Shown piece by piece: positions 49,937 to 58,256 of a DNA stretch of 64,000 nucleotides (within the stretch, counting starts at the first letter, position 1; every line of letters begins with the position of its first letter). Origin of the DNA: DATJMJ01 sp035503915. Its GTDB lineage: Bacteria; Actinomycetota; Acidimicrobiia; Acidimicrobiales; Palsa-688. The stretch covers positions 38,475 to 102,474 of the forward strand of contig DATJSU010000002.1 in the NCBI GenBank assembly GCA_035503915.1, in the 5' to 3' direction. Under the pieces are notes generated by a model that ran no database searches, was not told the DNA's origin, and worked only from the letters and a program-made list of their open reading frames with translations. The position numbers and the translations under genes were made by a program.

Positions 49937-52249
49937 GTGGCGAGCTTGGGCCCCGCAGTACGGGTCGCTGTAAGGGTGGAGGGGACCGTACAGGGTGTCG
50001 GGTTCCGGCCATTTGTGCGCAACCTTGCGAGCGAGCTCGGCCTTTCGGGCCTGGTAGGCAACGACAGCGAGGGGGTTTTCATCGAGGTGGAGGGAAAGTC
50101 AAGCGACATCGACGTCTTCCTCGGCCGCCTCGAATCGGCCGCTCCCCCGCTGTCTGTGATAGACGGTGTCCAGCTCCGGCCCCTCCCGCCCCTCGGGGAG
50201 GCCGGTTTCCGCATCGTCACTAGTGCCAAGGTGAGCGAGCGCAACGCGCTCGTGGCGGCTGACACAGCTACTTGCGAGGACTGTTTGGGGGAGCTTTTTG
50301 ACCCCTCGGACCGCCGCTACCGCTACCCGTTCATCAACTGCACCAACTGTGGGCCGCGCTTCACGATCGTGCGAGACGTCCCCTATGACCGGCCGAACAC
50401 GACGATGGCGGGTTTTCCCATGTGCCCGGCCTGCCGCGCCGAGTACGAGAGCCCTTCGGACCGGCGCTTCCACGCGCAGCCGACGTGCTGCCCGAACTGC
50501 GGGCCGCACCTCACGTCGTTGCTCCCCGGCGGCGAGGTCGTTGCCGAGCGGTCAGCCGCCCTCGAGAGGTCGACGGCAGCGCTCAGGGCCGAAAATGTCG
50601 TTGCGATAAAAGGCTTAGGCGGCTATCACTTGGCAGTTCTGGCAGCTTCGGAGAACGCGGCCGCATCCCTGCGCGCCCGCAAGCACCGCGAGGACAAGCC
50701 TTTTGCTGTCATGGTCAAGGACCTCCATGCCGCAGGCGAGCTCTGCGACCTGGCGGCGCCGGAAAGGGAGCTCCTCGCGAGCGCTGCCCACCCCATCGTC
50801 CTCGCCCGGCGCTCCGAGGCCGGAGGCGACCGGGTAGCTCCCTCCGTGGCCCCCGGCAACCGCTACCTCGGTGTCATGCTCCCTTACACCCCCCTTCACC
50901 ACTTGCTCGCAGAAGACCTCGGCGAGCCCTTTGTCCTGACGAGCGGGAACCGCTCTGACGAGCCGATCGCCTACCAGGATGCTGATGCGCTCGCACGTTT
51001 GGGAGGGGTCGCCGACCTTTTCCTCGTCCACGACCGCCCGGTCCACATGCGAACAGACGACTCTGTCACACGGTCCTTGCGAGGCCAGCCCGCGGTGCTC
51101 CGACGCTCCCGCGGGTACGTGCCCCAGCCGGTCAGGTTGAGGGAGCGTTTCCCGCGGCCGGTCCTGGCGTGCGGTGCTGAGCTGAAGAACACTTTCTGCC
51201 TCGCCAAGTCCAACCGTGCCTTCATCTCCCACCACATCGGGGACCTCGAGAACTACGAGACCCTGCGCTCTTTCCGGGAGGGGATCTCGCACTTCGAGAA
51301 ACTGTTCGCTATCCAACCGGCGGTCGTCGCCCACGACCTGCACCCGGAGTACTTGTCGACCAAGTACGCCCTCGAGCGGGCCCGCCTCGAGGCGGTTGAG
51401 CTTGTGGGCGTGCAGCACCACCACGCTCATGTCGCTTCCTGCCTTGCGGACAACAAACAAACCGGCCCGGCGATAGGAGTCGCCTTCGACGGCCTCGGCT
51501 TCGGCGACGACGGCACCTTATGGGGCGGTGAGATCCTGGTCGCAGACCTGGCAAGCTATCAGCGGCTCGGGCACCTGGCGAACGTGCCCATGCCGGGAGG
51601 CGCCGGGGCGATCAAGCACCCCTGGCGAATGGCGGTCCCGTACCTGGCAGCGGCCTTCCCCGGGGGGCCCCCTGGCTGGCTCGAGGTTTTCCAGCGCCAC
51701 GAGGAAGACTGGAACGAGGTGGCAGCGCTCGCCCGCACCGGGACCGCCAGCCCGGCTACTTCGAGCATGGGCCGCCTTTTCGACGCCGTAGGGGCGATCG
51801 TCTTGGGACGTGACAGCGTCAACTACGAGGGGCAAGCCGCGGTCGAGCTCGAACAAGCAGCAGGCCCCGAAGTGCGCTCCTGTTACGAGGTGAACCTCGA
51901 GGGGGCGGGAGAGTTCACTGTTAGCGGGGCGTCGATCGTGCGAGCAGTAGTTGAAGATGTCCGAGCAGGGGTACCAAAGGGGGTCGTTGCGGGCCGCTTC
52001 CACAACACGGTCGGCCGCATCGTGCTCCTATCTTGCTTGCGGGCCCGGGAGATGAGCGATGGGCTGTCGACGGTCGCGCTTTCGGGCGGGGTGTTCCAGA
52101 ACGTGCTCCTCACCGAACGCGCCGCCGACCTGCTCGAGGCAGAGGGTTTCCGGGTGCTGCTCCACTCGCGCGTGCCTCCCAACGATGGCGGCATCAGCCT
52201 CGGCCAGGCGGCAATAGCGGGCGCCCTCGACCGGCGCGTTCCCACCTAA
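49937..52249 (+). CDS. hypF: Carbamoyltransferase HypF
   Basis: 770 residues with the complete multidomain layout: acylphosphatase (EGTVQGVGFRPFVR, ~16-29), two zinc fingers (CEDCLGELFDPSDRRYRYPF ... CTNCGP and CPACRAEYESPSDRRFHAQP ... CCPNCGP), a YrdC-like domain (~200-380) and a Kae1-like carbamoyltransferase domain (QHHHAHVASCLADN, VAFDGLGFGDDGTLWGGE). It carbamoylates HypE. GTG start six bases after hypE. Last gene of the operon and convergent with the acyl-CoA synthetase gene. Confidence 0.95.
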   Translation: MASLGPAVRVAVRVEGTVQGVGFRPFVRNLASELGLSGLVGNDSEGVFIEVEGKSSDIDVFLGRLESAAPPLSVIDGVQLRPLPPLGEAGFRIVTSAKVSERNALVAADTATCEDCLGELFDPSDRRYRYPFINCTNCGPRFTIVRDVPYDRPNTTMAGFPMCPACRAEYESPSDRRFHAQPTCCPNCGPHLTSLLPGGEVVAERSAALERSTAALRAENVVAIKGLGGYHLAVLAASENAAASLRARKHREDKPFAVMVKDLHAAGELCDLAAPERELLASAAHPIVLARRSEAGGDRVAPSVAPGNRYLGVMLPYTPLHHLLAEDLGEPFVLTSGNRSDEPIAYQDADALARLGGVADLFLVHDRPVHMRTDDSVTRSLRGQPAVLRRSRGYVPQPVRLRERFPRPVLACGAELKNTFCLAKSNRAFISHHIGDLENYETLRSFREGISHFEKLFAIQPAVVAHDLHPEYLSTKYALERARLEAVELVGVQHHHAHVASCLADNKQTGPAIGVAFDGLGFGDDGTLWGGEILVADLASYQRLGHLANVPMPGGAGAIKHPWRMAVPYLAAAFPGGPPGWLEVFQRHEEDWNEVAALARTGTASPATSSMGRLFDAVGAIVLGRDSVNYEGQAAVELEQAAGPEVRSCYEVNLEGAGEFTVSGASIVRAVVEDVRAGVPKGVVAGRFHNTVGRIVLLSCLRAREMSDGLSTVALSGGVFQNVLLTERAADLLEAEGFRVLLHSRVPPNDGGISLGQAAIAGALDRRVPT

Positions 52250-52294
52250 GAGCTCCCGGGGGTTTTCCCTAGCCTGTCCTCAGTGGTGGCGCCA

Positions 52295-52337
52295 CGGCCT
52301 CAGCGCAAGTGGCGCAGCGGCCTCAGCGCAGGTGGCG
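52295..52337. repeat. 23-bp-period direct repeat covering the acyl-CoA synthetase stop codon
   Basis: Copies at 52295-52314 and 52318-52337 share 19 of 20 bases (CGGCCTCAGCGCA-GTGGCG with one variable base). On the minus strand the second copy contains the end of the synthetase gene (...HLR-stop), so the first copy is a duplicated 3' end lying just after the stop. Confidence 0.75.
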
Positions 52338-55091
52338 GGTGTCCTCGAGGAGAGGGCGAGCGGCATCGGTGTCGATGCGCAGCCGGGCGTCGACGACGAG
52401 CACACCCTGGGGGGTGGCGATAACCGGGTTGCAGTCGAGCTCGGCAACTTCAGGCATGTCCTCTGCCAGCCTGCTGATGCGGTGGAGGACATCGACAAGG
52501 CCGTCGATATCGACGCCGGGACGCCCACGATAACCCTTGAGGATGGCGGACCCTTTCAACCCGTTCACCATGTCTTGCGCCTCGAGGTCGGTCAAGGGGG
52601 CGAGGCGGCTCACATGGTCGCCGAGGATCTCGACGTTTACGCCTCCCAGGCCGAACACCACCAGCGGCCCGAAAGAGGGATCTTGGACGGCGCCAATGAG
52701 TATCTCGACGCCCCCTGGGGGCACCATCGGCTGGAGCAAAGCACCTGTCATTTCGTCGCCAAAAGCGTCCTGCATCGCACGATAAGCCGACGAGACTGCT
52801 TCGCTCCCCTCGAGCCCGAGCTGGACCCCGCCGCCTTCGCTCTTGTGCACTGGGCCGAGGACTTTGAGAGCCACTGGCCCACTTATCTCCTCTGCCCACT
52901 TGCCGGCCTCGCTGGCGTTGAAGACTTCCACTGTCTTGACGACAGGGATCCCAAAGGCGCCAAGGACGTCCATGGCCGCCGAGCCGGTCAGCCAAGCATT
53001 GGCAGGGACTGCGCCATGGGCTCCATCAGGCTCAGAAGGTAGGCGCCTGCGCGCTTCGTTCACGTCCACACCCTCGAGGACCGGGACAGTCCCGGCGGGC
53101 CGGCTCCTCCACTCGGCGTACCGCAGCGAATGGGCGAGCGCCCGCACGGCATTTTCGGGATAGGTATAGCTCGGGACAGGGAAACTAGCCGAGCTCAAGA
53201 TCGCCCGGCCGACTTCCTCAGCTCCCAAAAGGCTCACTACGACAGGCTTCAGCGCCGGGCGAGGCTCCTGTGAGCCCGCCGGCGCGCCACTGGCGGCGGC
53301 GGCGCTGTCCACGGCGTTGACAATCGCTTTCGCGACTTCGTCCGTGCGGCGGTTCACCAATGGTGGCGTGAAGTTGACGACGACCCCGTCGATCTCGTCG
53401 CTAGCGAGCAACAGCCCGAGGACTTGCTCGTACATCGGGGCGTTGGCCTCCGCTCCCAGGTCGATGGGGTTGGTAACGCCCCCGTTGCGAGGGCAGAGGG
53501 CGGCAATTTCCTGCTGTAGTTGTGCGGAGAACTCGGGCACCTGGAGCCCGTTGCTCACGAGGGCATCAGCGGCGAGTACCCCCGGGCCGCCGACGTTGGA
53601 AAGTACGCCCGCTCGCAAACCCCGCGCGAGCGGTTGTGACCCGACGACTTGGGCGACGTCGAAGAGCTCTTCGATCGTGTCGACCCTGATGACACCGGTC
53701 TGGCCGAAGAGCGCCGAGGTCGGTTCGTCCGAGCTGGCAAGCGCCGCTGTGTGGGAGGAGGCGGCCCGCCGCCCGACAGAGCTCCGGCCCGCTTTGACGG
53801 CGATGATCGGTTTGTTCCTGCTCAACTGGCGTGCAAGGCGAGCGAAGCGGCGCGGGTTGCCAAAAGACTCGAGATAAAGCAGGCCGACGTCGGTGGCATG
53901 GTCCTCGGACCACCAACAGAGCAAGTCGTTGCCGCTCACGTCGGCCTTATTGCCCATGGAAACAAAATCGGAAAGGCCTATGCCGCGCTTTTTCGCCTCG
54001 GCAAGGATGGCGATCCCGAGCCCTCCGGATTGCGAAGCGAAGCCCAGTTTCCCGACCACAGGCGTGTCCTTCGCGAAGGTTGCGTTCATGGAGATCTCGG
54101 GGTCAGTGTTGAGCACCCCAAAGCAGTTGGGGCCGACCACCCGCATGCCGTAGGAATGCGCCATGCGGGCTACCCGACGCTCAAGGGCGGCACCGTCGGC
54201 CCCGTCCTCAGCAAAGTGCGACGAAACGATCACGAGCGCCCCGACACCTTTACGGCCGCAGGCCTCGACGACGTCAGGCACAGCTACCGCGGGGACGGCG
54301 ACGATAGCGAGGTCAACTTTGCCCGGGACATCTTCGATGGCCGGGAAAGCTGGGATGCTCGCCACATGTGATGCCGTTGGGTTGACAGGGAACACGGGGC
54401 CCTTGAAACCACCTGTCACGAGGTTGCGCACGAGCTCGTGGCCAACCGTGCCCGGAGTGCGCGAGGCCCCGATCACTGCGACCGAGGTCGGCCGCAGCAG
54501 GTGTTCCATCGAGCGAGCAGTTGCCTTGCGGTCCCTTTCGTAAAGCGCCGCCAAGGCTTCCGGCGTCGGGGAAATGTCCATCACAACCCGTATCACACCC
54601 GCCTCGACGCGCGAGCGTTGAGTGAAGCCGGCGTCCCGGAAAACCTGTACCATTTGGTCGTTTTCCCAGAGCGTGTCGGCGGCAAATCGCTTGAGGCCGC
54701 TATGGCGGCCCTCGCTCGCGAGGTACTCGAGCAGGAGCGTCCCGATCCCGAGCCCTTGGTGCTCGTCGTCCACGACAAAAGCCACCTCTGCCACGTCGCT
54801 GCCCGGGACGCGGTCGTACTGCGAGATCCCGATAATGACACCCGCCCTCTCGGCCACCAATGCCAAATGGTCGGGGTTGGAGCACTCGAGCAGTGAGGCG
54901 AGCTCGACGGGGGACATGTGCGGGTGGGCGCCGAGGTAGCGCAGGCGGACGCTCTCTGGCGACAGGCGTGCGTGAAGAGCTTCGATCTGGGGTGCGTCTT
55001 GGGGGTTGGCACAACGAACACGAGCGGTCGAGCCGTCCGAGAGGACGACGTCCCATCCGGACGCGTTGTTAAAGGGGGACGCTGAAGACAT
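52323..55091 (-). CDS. GNAT acetyltransferase fused to ADP-forming acyl-CoA synthetase
   Basis: 922 residues. Domains in order: GNAT (~20-175; EVAFVVDDEHQGLGIGTLLL is the acetyl-CoA loop), CoA-binding (~195-300; SVAVIGASRTPGTVGHEL), succinyl-CoA-ligase-like (~320-470; with SSHTAALASSDEPTSALFGQ carrying the phospho-His) and ATP-grasp (~700-920; ELDCNPVIATPQGVLVVDARL). Such proteins are either ADP-forming acetate-CoA ligases making ATP from acetyl-CoA or Pat-type lysine acetyltransferases with a regulatory synthetase half. The conserved His suggests the synthetase half is active. It lies 11 bases after a PPOX-fold gene with a DosR-like box. Confidence 0.88.
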   Translation of the reverse strand: MSSASPFNNASGWDVVLSDGSTARVRCANPQDAPQIEALHARLSPESVRLRYLGAHPHMSPVELASLLECSNPDHLALVAERAGVIIGISQYDRVPGSDVAEVAFVVDDEHQGLGIGTLLLEYLASEGRHSGLKRFAADTLWENDQMVQVFRDAGFTQRSRVEAGVIRVVMDISPTPEALAALYERDRKATARSMEHLLRPTSVAVIGASRTPGTVGHELVRNLVTGGFKGPVFPVNPTASHVASIPAFPAIEDVPGKVDLAIVAVPAVAVPDVVEACGRKGVGALVIVSSHFAEDGADGAALERRVARMAHSYGMRVVGPNCFGVLNTDPEISMNATFAKDTPVVGKLGFASQSGGLGIAILAEAKKRGIGLSDFVSMGNKADVSGNDLLCWWSEDHATDVGLLYLESFGNPRRFARLARQLSRNKPIIAVKAGRSSVGRRAASSHTAALASSDEPTSALFGQTGVIRVDTIEELFDVAQVVGSQPLARGLRAGVLSNVGGPGVLAADALVSNGLQVPEFSAQLQQEIAALCPRNGGVTNPIDLGAEANAPMYEQVLGLLLASDEIDGVVVNFTPPLVNRRTDEVAKAIVNAVDSAAAASGAPAGSQEPRPALKPVVVSLLGAEEVGRAILSSASFPVPSYTYPENAVRALAHSLRYAEWRSRPAGTVPVLEGVDVNEARRRLPSEPDGAHGAVPANAWLTGSAAMDVLGAFGIPVVKTVEVFNASEAGKWAEEISGPVALKVLGPVHKSEGGGVQLGLEGSEAVSSAYRAMQDAFGDEMTGALLQPMVPPGGVEILIGAVQDPSFGPLVVFGLGGVNVEILGDHVSRLAPLTDLEAQDMVNGLKGSAILKGYRGRPGVDIDGLVDVLHRISRLAEDMPEVAELDCNPVIATPQGVLVVDARLRIDTDAARPLLEDTRHLR

Positions 55092-55102
55092 CCGAGCAAC
55101 TC

Positions 55103-55609
55103 CTAACTGTGAGCCGGGACTTGGGCCGATGGGTGGGCCACTGCCTCTGCGGTGGCTACCACAAAAGGGCCCTTAGGTTCGGACGGCCCGCCGTACTGCC
55201 AGCCCGTGACAATTTCCATGCTGACCCGCAGGACCGAGGTCTCTTGGTTATCGATGAGGCACAGCCGCGGGGGTACCTCGGCGTCCAGCCCAGATACGAC
55301 TTCTGCTCTCCCTTGCACAGCCACCTCCCACCTCCAGTCCTGGCTGAAGCTGGTAGAGGCGGTCTGGAAGGCGACGATGCCGGGGTCGAGCGTAGCCCGG
55401 CCGAGCCACCCCCGGCCCGCGCGGACGAGCAAGTAACCTCCCCGGACAGCACAGGTCACAGGCACGACGAGAGGGAGCGCGCCCTGTGAGAGCGCAAGGT
55501 GGCCCGCTACGGCCCCAGCGAGCAGCGCGCGACAACGCTGCGGGCTCAACCTGGGGATCTCCCCAAGGCCGGGGACTGTCTCTGTTACAGCAAGAGGCAT
55601 GAGGGCCAT
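55103..55609 (-). CDS. Pyridoxamine 5'-phosphate oxidase-fold protein (first copy)
   Basis: 168 residues. A split-barrel flavin-binding fold is indicated by GEIPRLSPQRCRALLAGAVA, GHLALSQGALPLVVPVTCAV, GGYLLVRAGRGWLGRAT and DWRWEVAVQGRAEVV. Members bind FMN, F420 or heme; the cofactor is not evident. In mycobacteria several proteins of this fold belong to the DosR regulon. ATG at 55609 (or 55600) lacks a clear ribosome site; an upstream extension to 55666 would swallow the DosR-like box. First gene of an operon with the GNAT/acyl-CoA synthetase. Confidence 0.75.
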   Translation of the reverse strand: MALMPLAVTETVPGLGEIPRLSPQRCRALLAGAVAGHLALSQGALPLVVPVTCAVRGGYLLVRAGRGWLGRATLDPGIVAFQTASTSFSQDWRWEVAVQGRAEVVSGLDAEVPPRLCLIDNQETSVLRVSMEIVTGWQYGGPSEPKGPFVVATAEAVAHPSAQVPAHS

Positions 55610-55645
55610 CACAGATAATGGTGGGCAAAGCGCACGGCCCCCGGC

Positions 55646-55660
55646 AGGGCCGAATGTCCC
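55646..55660 (-). promoter_or_regulatory. Strong DosR/DevR-like box in the PPOX/devS intergenic region
   Basis: On the minus strand GGGACATTCGGCCCT matches 11 of 12 fixed bases of GGGACTTNNGNCCCT and continues the extended palindrome with TTC before it (complement GAA at 55661-55663). It lies 37-51 bases before the PPOX-fold ATG and ~115 before the divergent kinase. It is the best such site seen in the intergenic regions of the window. Confidence 0.65.
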
Positions 55661-55758
55661 GAACAACCCGACGCAGGGCCCTTACTTAGGAGGCCGCCCG
55701 GAGAAAACGCAATAGGTCCTCCTGCGGCAGACAGCGCGCCCGCTCAGTAGGTGCCAGG

Positions 55759-55764
55759 TACACT
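55759..55764 (+). promoter_or_regulatory. Candidate -10 element for a leaderless kinase mRNA
   Basis: TACACT lies 10 bases before the ATG at 55775, which has no ribosome site. A TANNNT element at this distance is the usual layout of leaderless actinobacterial genes. Pattern only. Confidence 0.35.
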
Positions 55765-55774
55765 GGGTGGTTGG

Positions 55775-57631
55775 ATGGAGATCGAAGCGGCTGGTGCACC
55801 GCTTGCTCCGGTTGTCCTGCAACAGGGCACGGACATGCTCGAGACTTTCCTGTCTTTAATGCCTGATGCTGCCATCGCGGTCGACGGCAATGGCGTGATC
55901 GTCGCTGTCAACTCCCGAGTCGAGACCTTCTTCGGGTACCCACCCGGCGAGCTGGAAGGCAAAAACCTAGAGATCCTGGTGCCGGAGCGTTTCAGGCACA
56001 CCCACAGGCGCCTTCGCTCGAACTACTCGCGCACTCCCCGAGCCCGGGCAATGGGCGTCGGCCTCGACCTTTACGCCCGCCGGCGAGACGGCACAGAGTT
56101 CCCAGTCGACATCAGCTTGGCACCGATCGGCGAAGAGCAGGGCTCGCTCGTGGTCGCAGCGGTCCGTGACATCACCGAACGCAAGGCGGCACAGGCCGCC
56201 CAGGCTCAGCTGGCGGCGATAGTGCAGTCCTCCGCTGACGGAATTTTTTCCATGACGCACAACGGCGTCATCACAAGCTGGAACCCTGCGGCCGAGGCAA
56301 TGTTCGGCCACGAGCGGGGCGACGTCGTCGGCCACCACATCTCGCAGTTTTTCGCCGACGACCCCGTGCTCGAAGAACTGCTCGACAGCGCCAACAAAGG
56401 CAGGGTCTCGCCGGCCCGGGACACGCTCTGGCAAACCGCCGACGGGGCGCGTGTGGACGTTGCCCTTTCGGTCTCGCTCCTCGGCACCGGCCAAGAGACG
56501 GGCTATACGGTCACCGTGCGGGACATCGGGGTGCGCAAGGCTGCCGAGGCTCTTCTCCGCCGCCAAGCGCGCTGGCAAACCGCTACGGCCGAGATCCGCC
56601 TCAGCTTTCTCGCCGAAGGCTCGCTCGGCGCCTCCCTCGAGCTCATTTGCAAGTGGGCGATAGACCTCGCCGACGCAGGCGCTGCCCTGCTCCTGCTGAG
56701 CGAAGGCGAGGGCGCCCACATAGCAGCAACGGTGGGCAGCGAGGCAGTTCTCGCGGCAGCGACCCCGCGCAGCCTGAGGGAGCTATGGGCCCTCGGCCGC
56801 GCGGAAGCCCTTTCGCTTTCACGCAGCAGCGGCAAAGCGGCAACCCTTGTCGCGCGGGGGTTCCCGATCTCCCCCGATGGTGACAGCCGGCGGCCGTCGG
56901 GCCTCCTCGTCATCATCGGCCCAGTAGGCCAGGCGCCGATGCCGGCTGACGTCGAAGAATCGCTTGCTTCGCTGGCGAGCCAAGCGCTGCTCGCCCTCGA
57001 GCTCGACCGGGTGCGCTCAGAGCGCGACACCCTCCTCATCTCCGCCGACAGGGAAAGGATCGCTCGCGACCTTCACGACCTCGTCATCCAGCGGCTGTTC
57101 GGGGCCGGCCTCCGGCTCCAGGGCGCGCTCAGCCTGATCTCCAACTCCCCCGCTGCCGCTCGGGTCTCTTCGACGATCGACGACCTGGACCGGACGATCA
57201 AGGAGATCCGAGAGGCGATCTTCGCTCTCGAGTCCCCACCGGGGAGAGGCCTACGAGCCAAGGTGCTCGAGGCAGTGGCAGATGCCACCGAAATGCTTGG
57301 TTTCAAACCGGCCGTCACTTTCGAAGGGGTCGTCGACCAGCAGGGGGCTTTGGCCGCGCAGATCGAAGCGGTCGCAGTGCTGCGCGAAGCGCTCACAAAC
57401 GCCGCCCGGCACGCTCACGCGAGCAGCGTGAACGTACACGTGCGCTTCGAGGAAGGCGAGCTGGAAATCCTCGTGGTGGACAATGGGACCGGCATCGGAG
57501 AGCCGAGCCGCATGAGCGGGATCGCAAACGCGCGGGCGAGAGCCGAGCTGCTCGGCGGGAGCTTGCAGTTGACGGCCCCAGAGGGGGGCGGGACCTCGTT
57601 TGACTGGCGAGTGCCGATCTCGACCATTTAA
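55775..57631 (+). CDS. DevS-like sensor histidine kinase (PAS-PAS-GAF-HisKA_3-HATPase)
   Basis: 618 residues. PAS 1 (~20-135) has a FixL-like segment FRHTHRRLRSNY with His75/His77 and then GVGLDLYARRRDGTEFPVD. PAS 2 (~145-255), a degenerate GAF (~285-410), the HisKA_3 dimerisation helix DRERIARDLHDLVIQRLFGA with phospho-His434, and HATPase (REALTNAARHAHAS, VVDNGTGIG) follow. The kinase core closely resembles mycobacterial DevS/DosT, but the sensor part uses PAS domains. No membrane helix, so it senses a cytoplasmic or diffusible signal. A GTG at 55751 is an alternative start. Probable partner of the DevR-like protein. Confidence 0.9.
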   Translation: MEIEAAGAPLAPVVLQQGTDMLETFLSLMPDAAIAVDGNGVIVAVNSRVETFFGYPPGELEGKNLEILVPERFRHTHRRLRSNYSRTPRARAMGVGLDLYARRRDGTEFPVDISLAPIGEEQGSLVVAAVRDITERKAAQAAQAQLAAIVQSSADGIFSMTHNGVITSWNPAAEAMFGHERGDVVGHHISQFFADDPVLEELLDSANKGRVSPARDTLWQTADGARVDVALSVSLLGTGQETGYTVTVRDIGVRKAAEALLRRQARWQTATAEIRLSFLAEGSLGASLELICKWAIDLADAGAALLLLSEGEGAHIAATVGSEAVLAAATPRSLRELWALGRAEALSLSRSSGKAATLVARGFPISPDGDSRRPSGLLVIIGPVGQAPMPADVEESLASLASQALLALELDRVRSERDTLLISADRERIARDLHDLVIQRLFGAGLRLQGALSLISNSPAAARVSSTIDDLDRTIKEIREAIFALESPPGRGLRAKVLEAVADATEMLGFKPAVTFEGVVDQQGALAAQIEAVAVLREALTNAARHAHASSVNVHVRFEEGELEILVVDNGTGIGEPSRMSGIANARARAELLGGSLQLTAPEGGGTSFDWRVPISTI

Positions 57632-57690
57632 GGCCTTACCAGCTAAGGTCGCGGGCGGGCCGGACTGGCGTCTGCAAGGCCTCTCCGGTT

Positions 57691-57705
57691 GTGACATTAG
57701 GCCCT
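57691..57705 (+). promoter_or_regulatory. DosR/DevR-like box upstream of the second PPOX-fold gene
   Basis: GTGACATTAGGCCCT matches 10 of 12 fixed bases of GGGACTTNNGNCCCT and is identical to the site at 55,646 in 13 of 15 positions. It lies 92-106 bases before the ATG at 57797. Confidence 0.55.
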
Positions 57706-57796
57706 CATGTTTGCCACACAACGATGACAGGCTGGCCTGATGCGCGGTGGCGTGCGTCAGGGGCTGGCTCACGCCGCGAAGCTTTAGGAGGTCGAG

Positions 57797-58228
57797 ATGT
57801 CCGAGCAGGCTCTGGAGCCACTGACTGACGAAGAATGCTTGCAGCTCCTCGGGCAAGTCAGGTACGGGCGCGTCGCTGTCGTAACGAATGACGGCCGGCC
57901 GGAGGTCTTCCCGGTCAATTTCGCGCTCCATGGGCGGACAATCGTCTTCGTGACCGAGTCGGCGACGATGAGGTCGCGTGCTCCGCTCGGCCACGTGGCC
58001 TTTGAGGCTGACCACATCGACCCGGTGACGCACGAGGGCTGGGATGTCGTTGTGAGCGGCGAGGGTGCCGACATCACCGAGTCCATCGACCAGCTCTCGC
58101 TGATAGCGCGGAGCGAGCGGATCGAGCAGTGGGCGCCCGGCAAGAAGGAGCATTGGATCAGCATCGTCAACCCGACTTTCCACGGGCGACGGCTCTATAT
58201 GCCGACGGCGTCGCCTACCTTCTACTGA
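57797..58228 (+). CDS. Pyridoxamine 5'-phosphate oxidase-fold protein (second copy)
   Basis: 143 residues. LTDEECLQLLGQVRYGRVAV, GRPEVFPVNFALHGRTIVF, then ESATMRSRAPLGHVAFEADHID and EGWDVVVSGEG are the standard blocks of the small PPOX-like flavin proteins that are common in DosR regulons of mycobacteria. The cofactor (FMN, F420 or heme) is not determined. AGGAGG lies five bases before the ATG. It follows the kinase gene but has its own 165-base leader with a DosR-like box. Confidence 0.88.
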   Translation: MSEQALEPLTDEECLQLLGQVRYGRVAVVTNDGRPEVFPVNFALHGRTIVFVTESATMRSRAPLGHVAFEADHIDPVTHEGWDVVVSGEGADITESIDQLSLIARSERIEQWAPGKKEHWISIVNPTFHGRRLYMPTASPTFY

Positions 58229-58256
58229 TCGCCGTTCGACCCCTCTTTGAGCTGGG

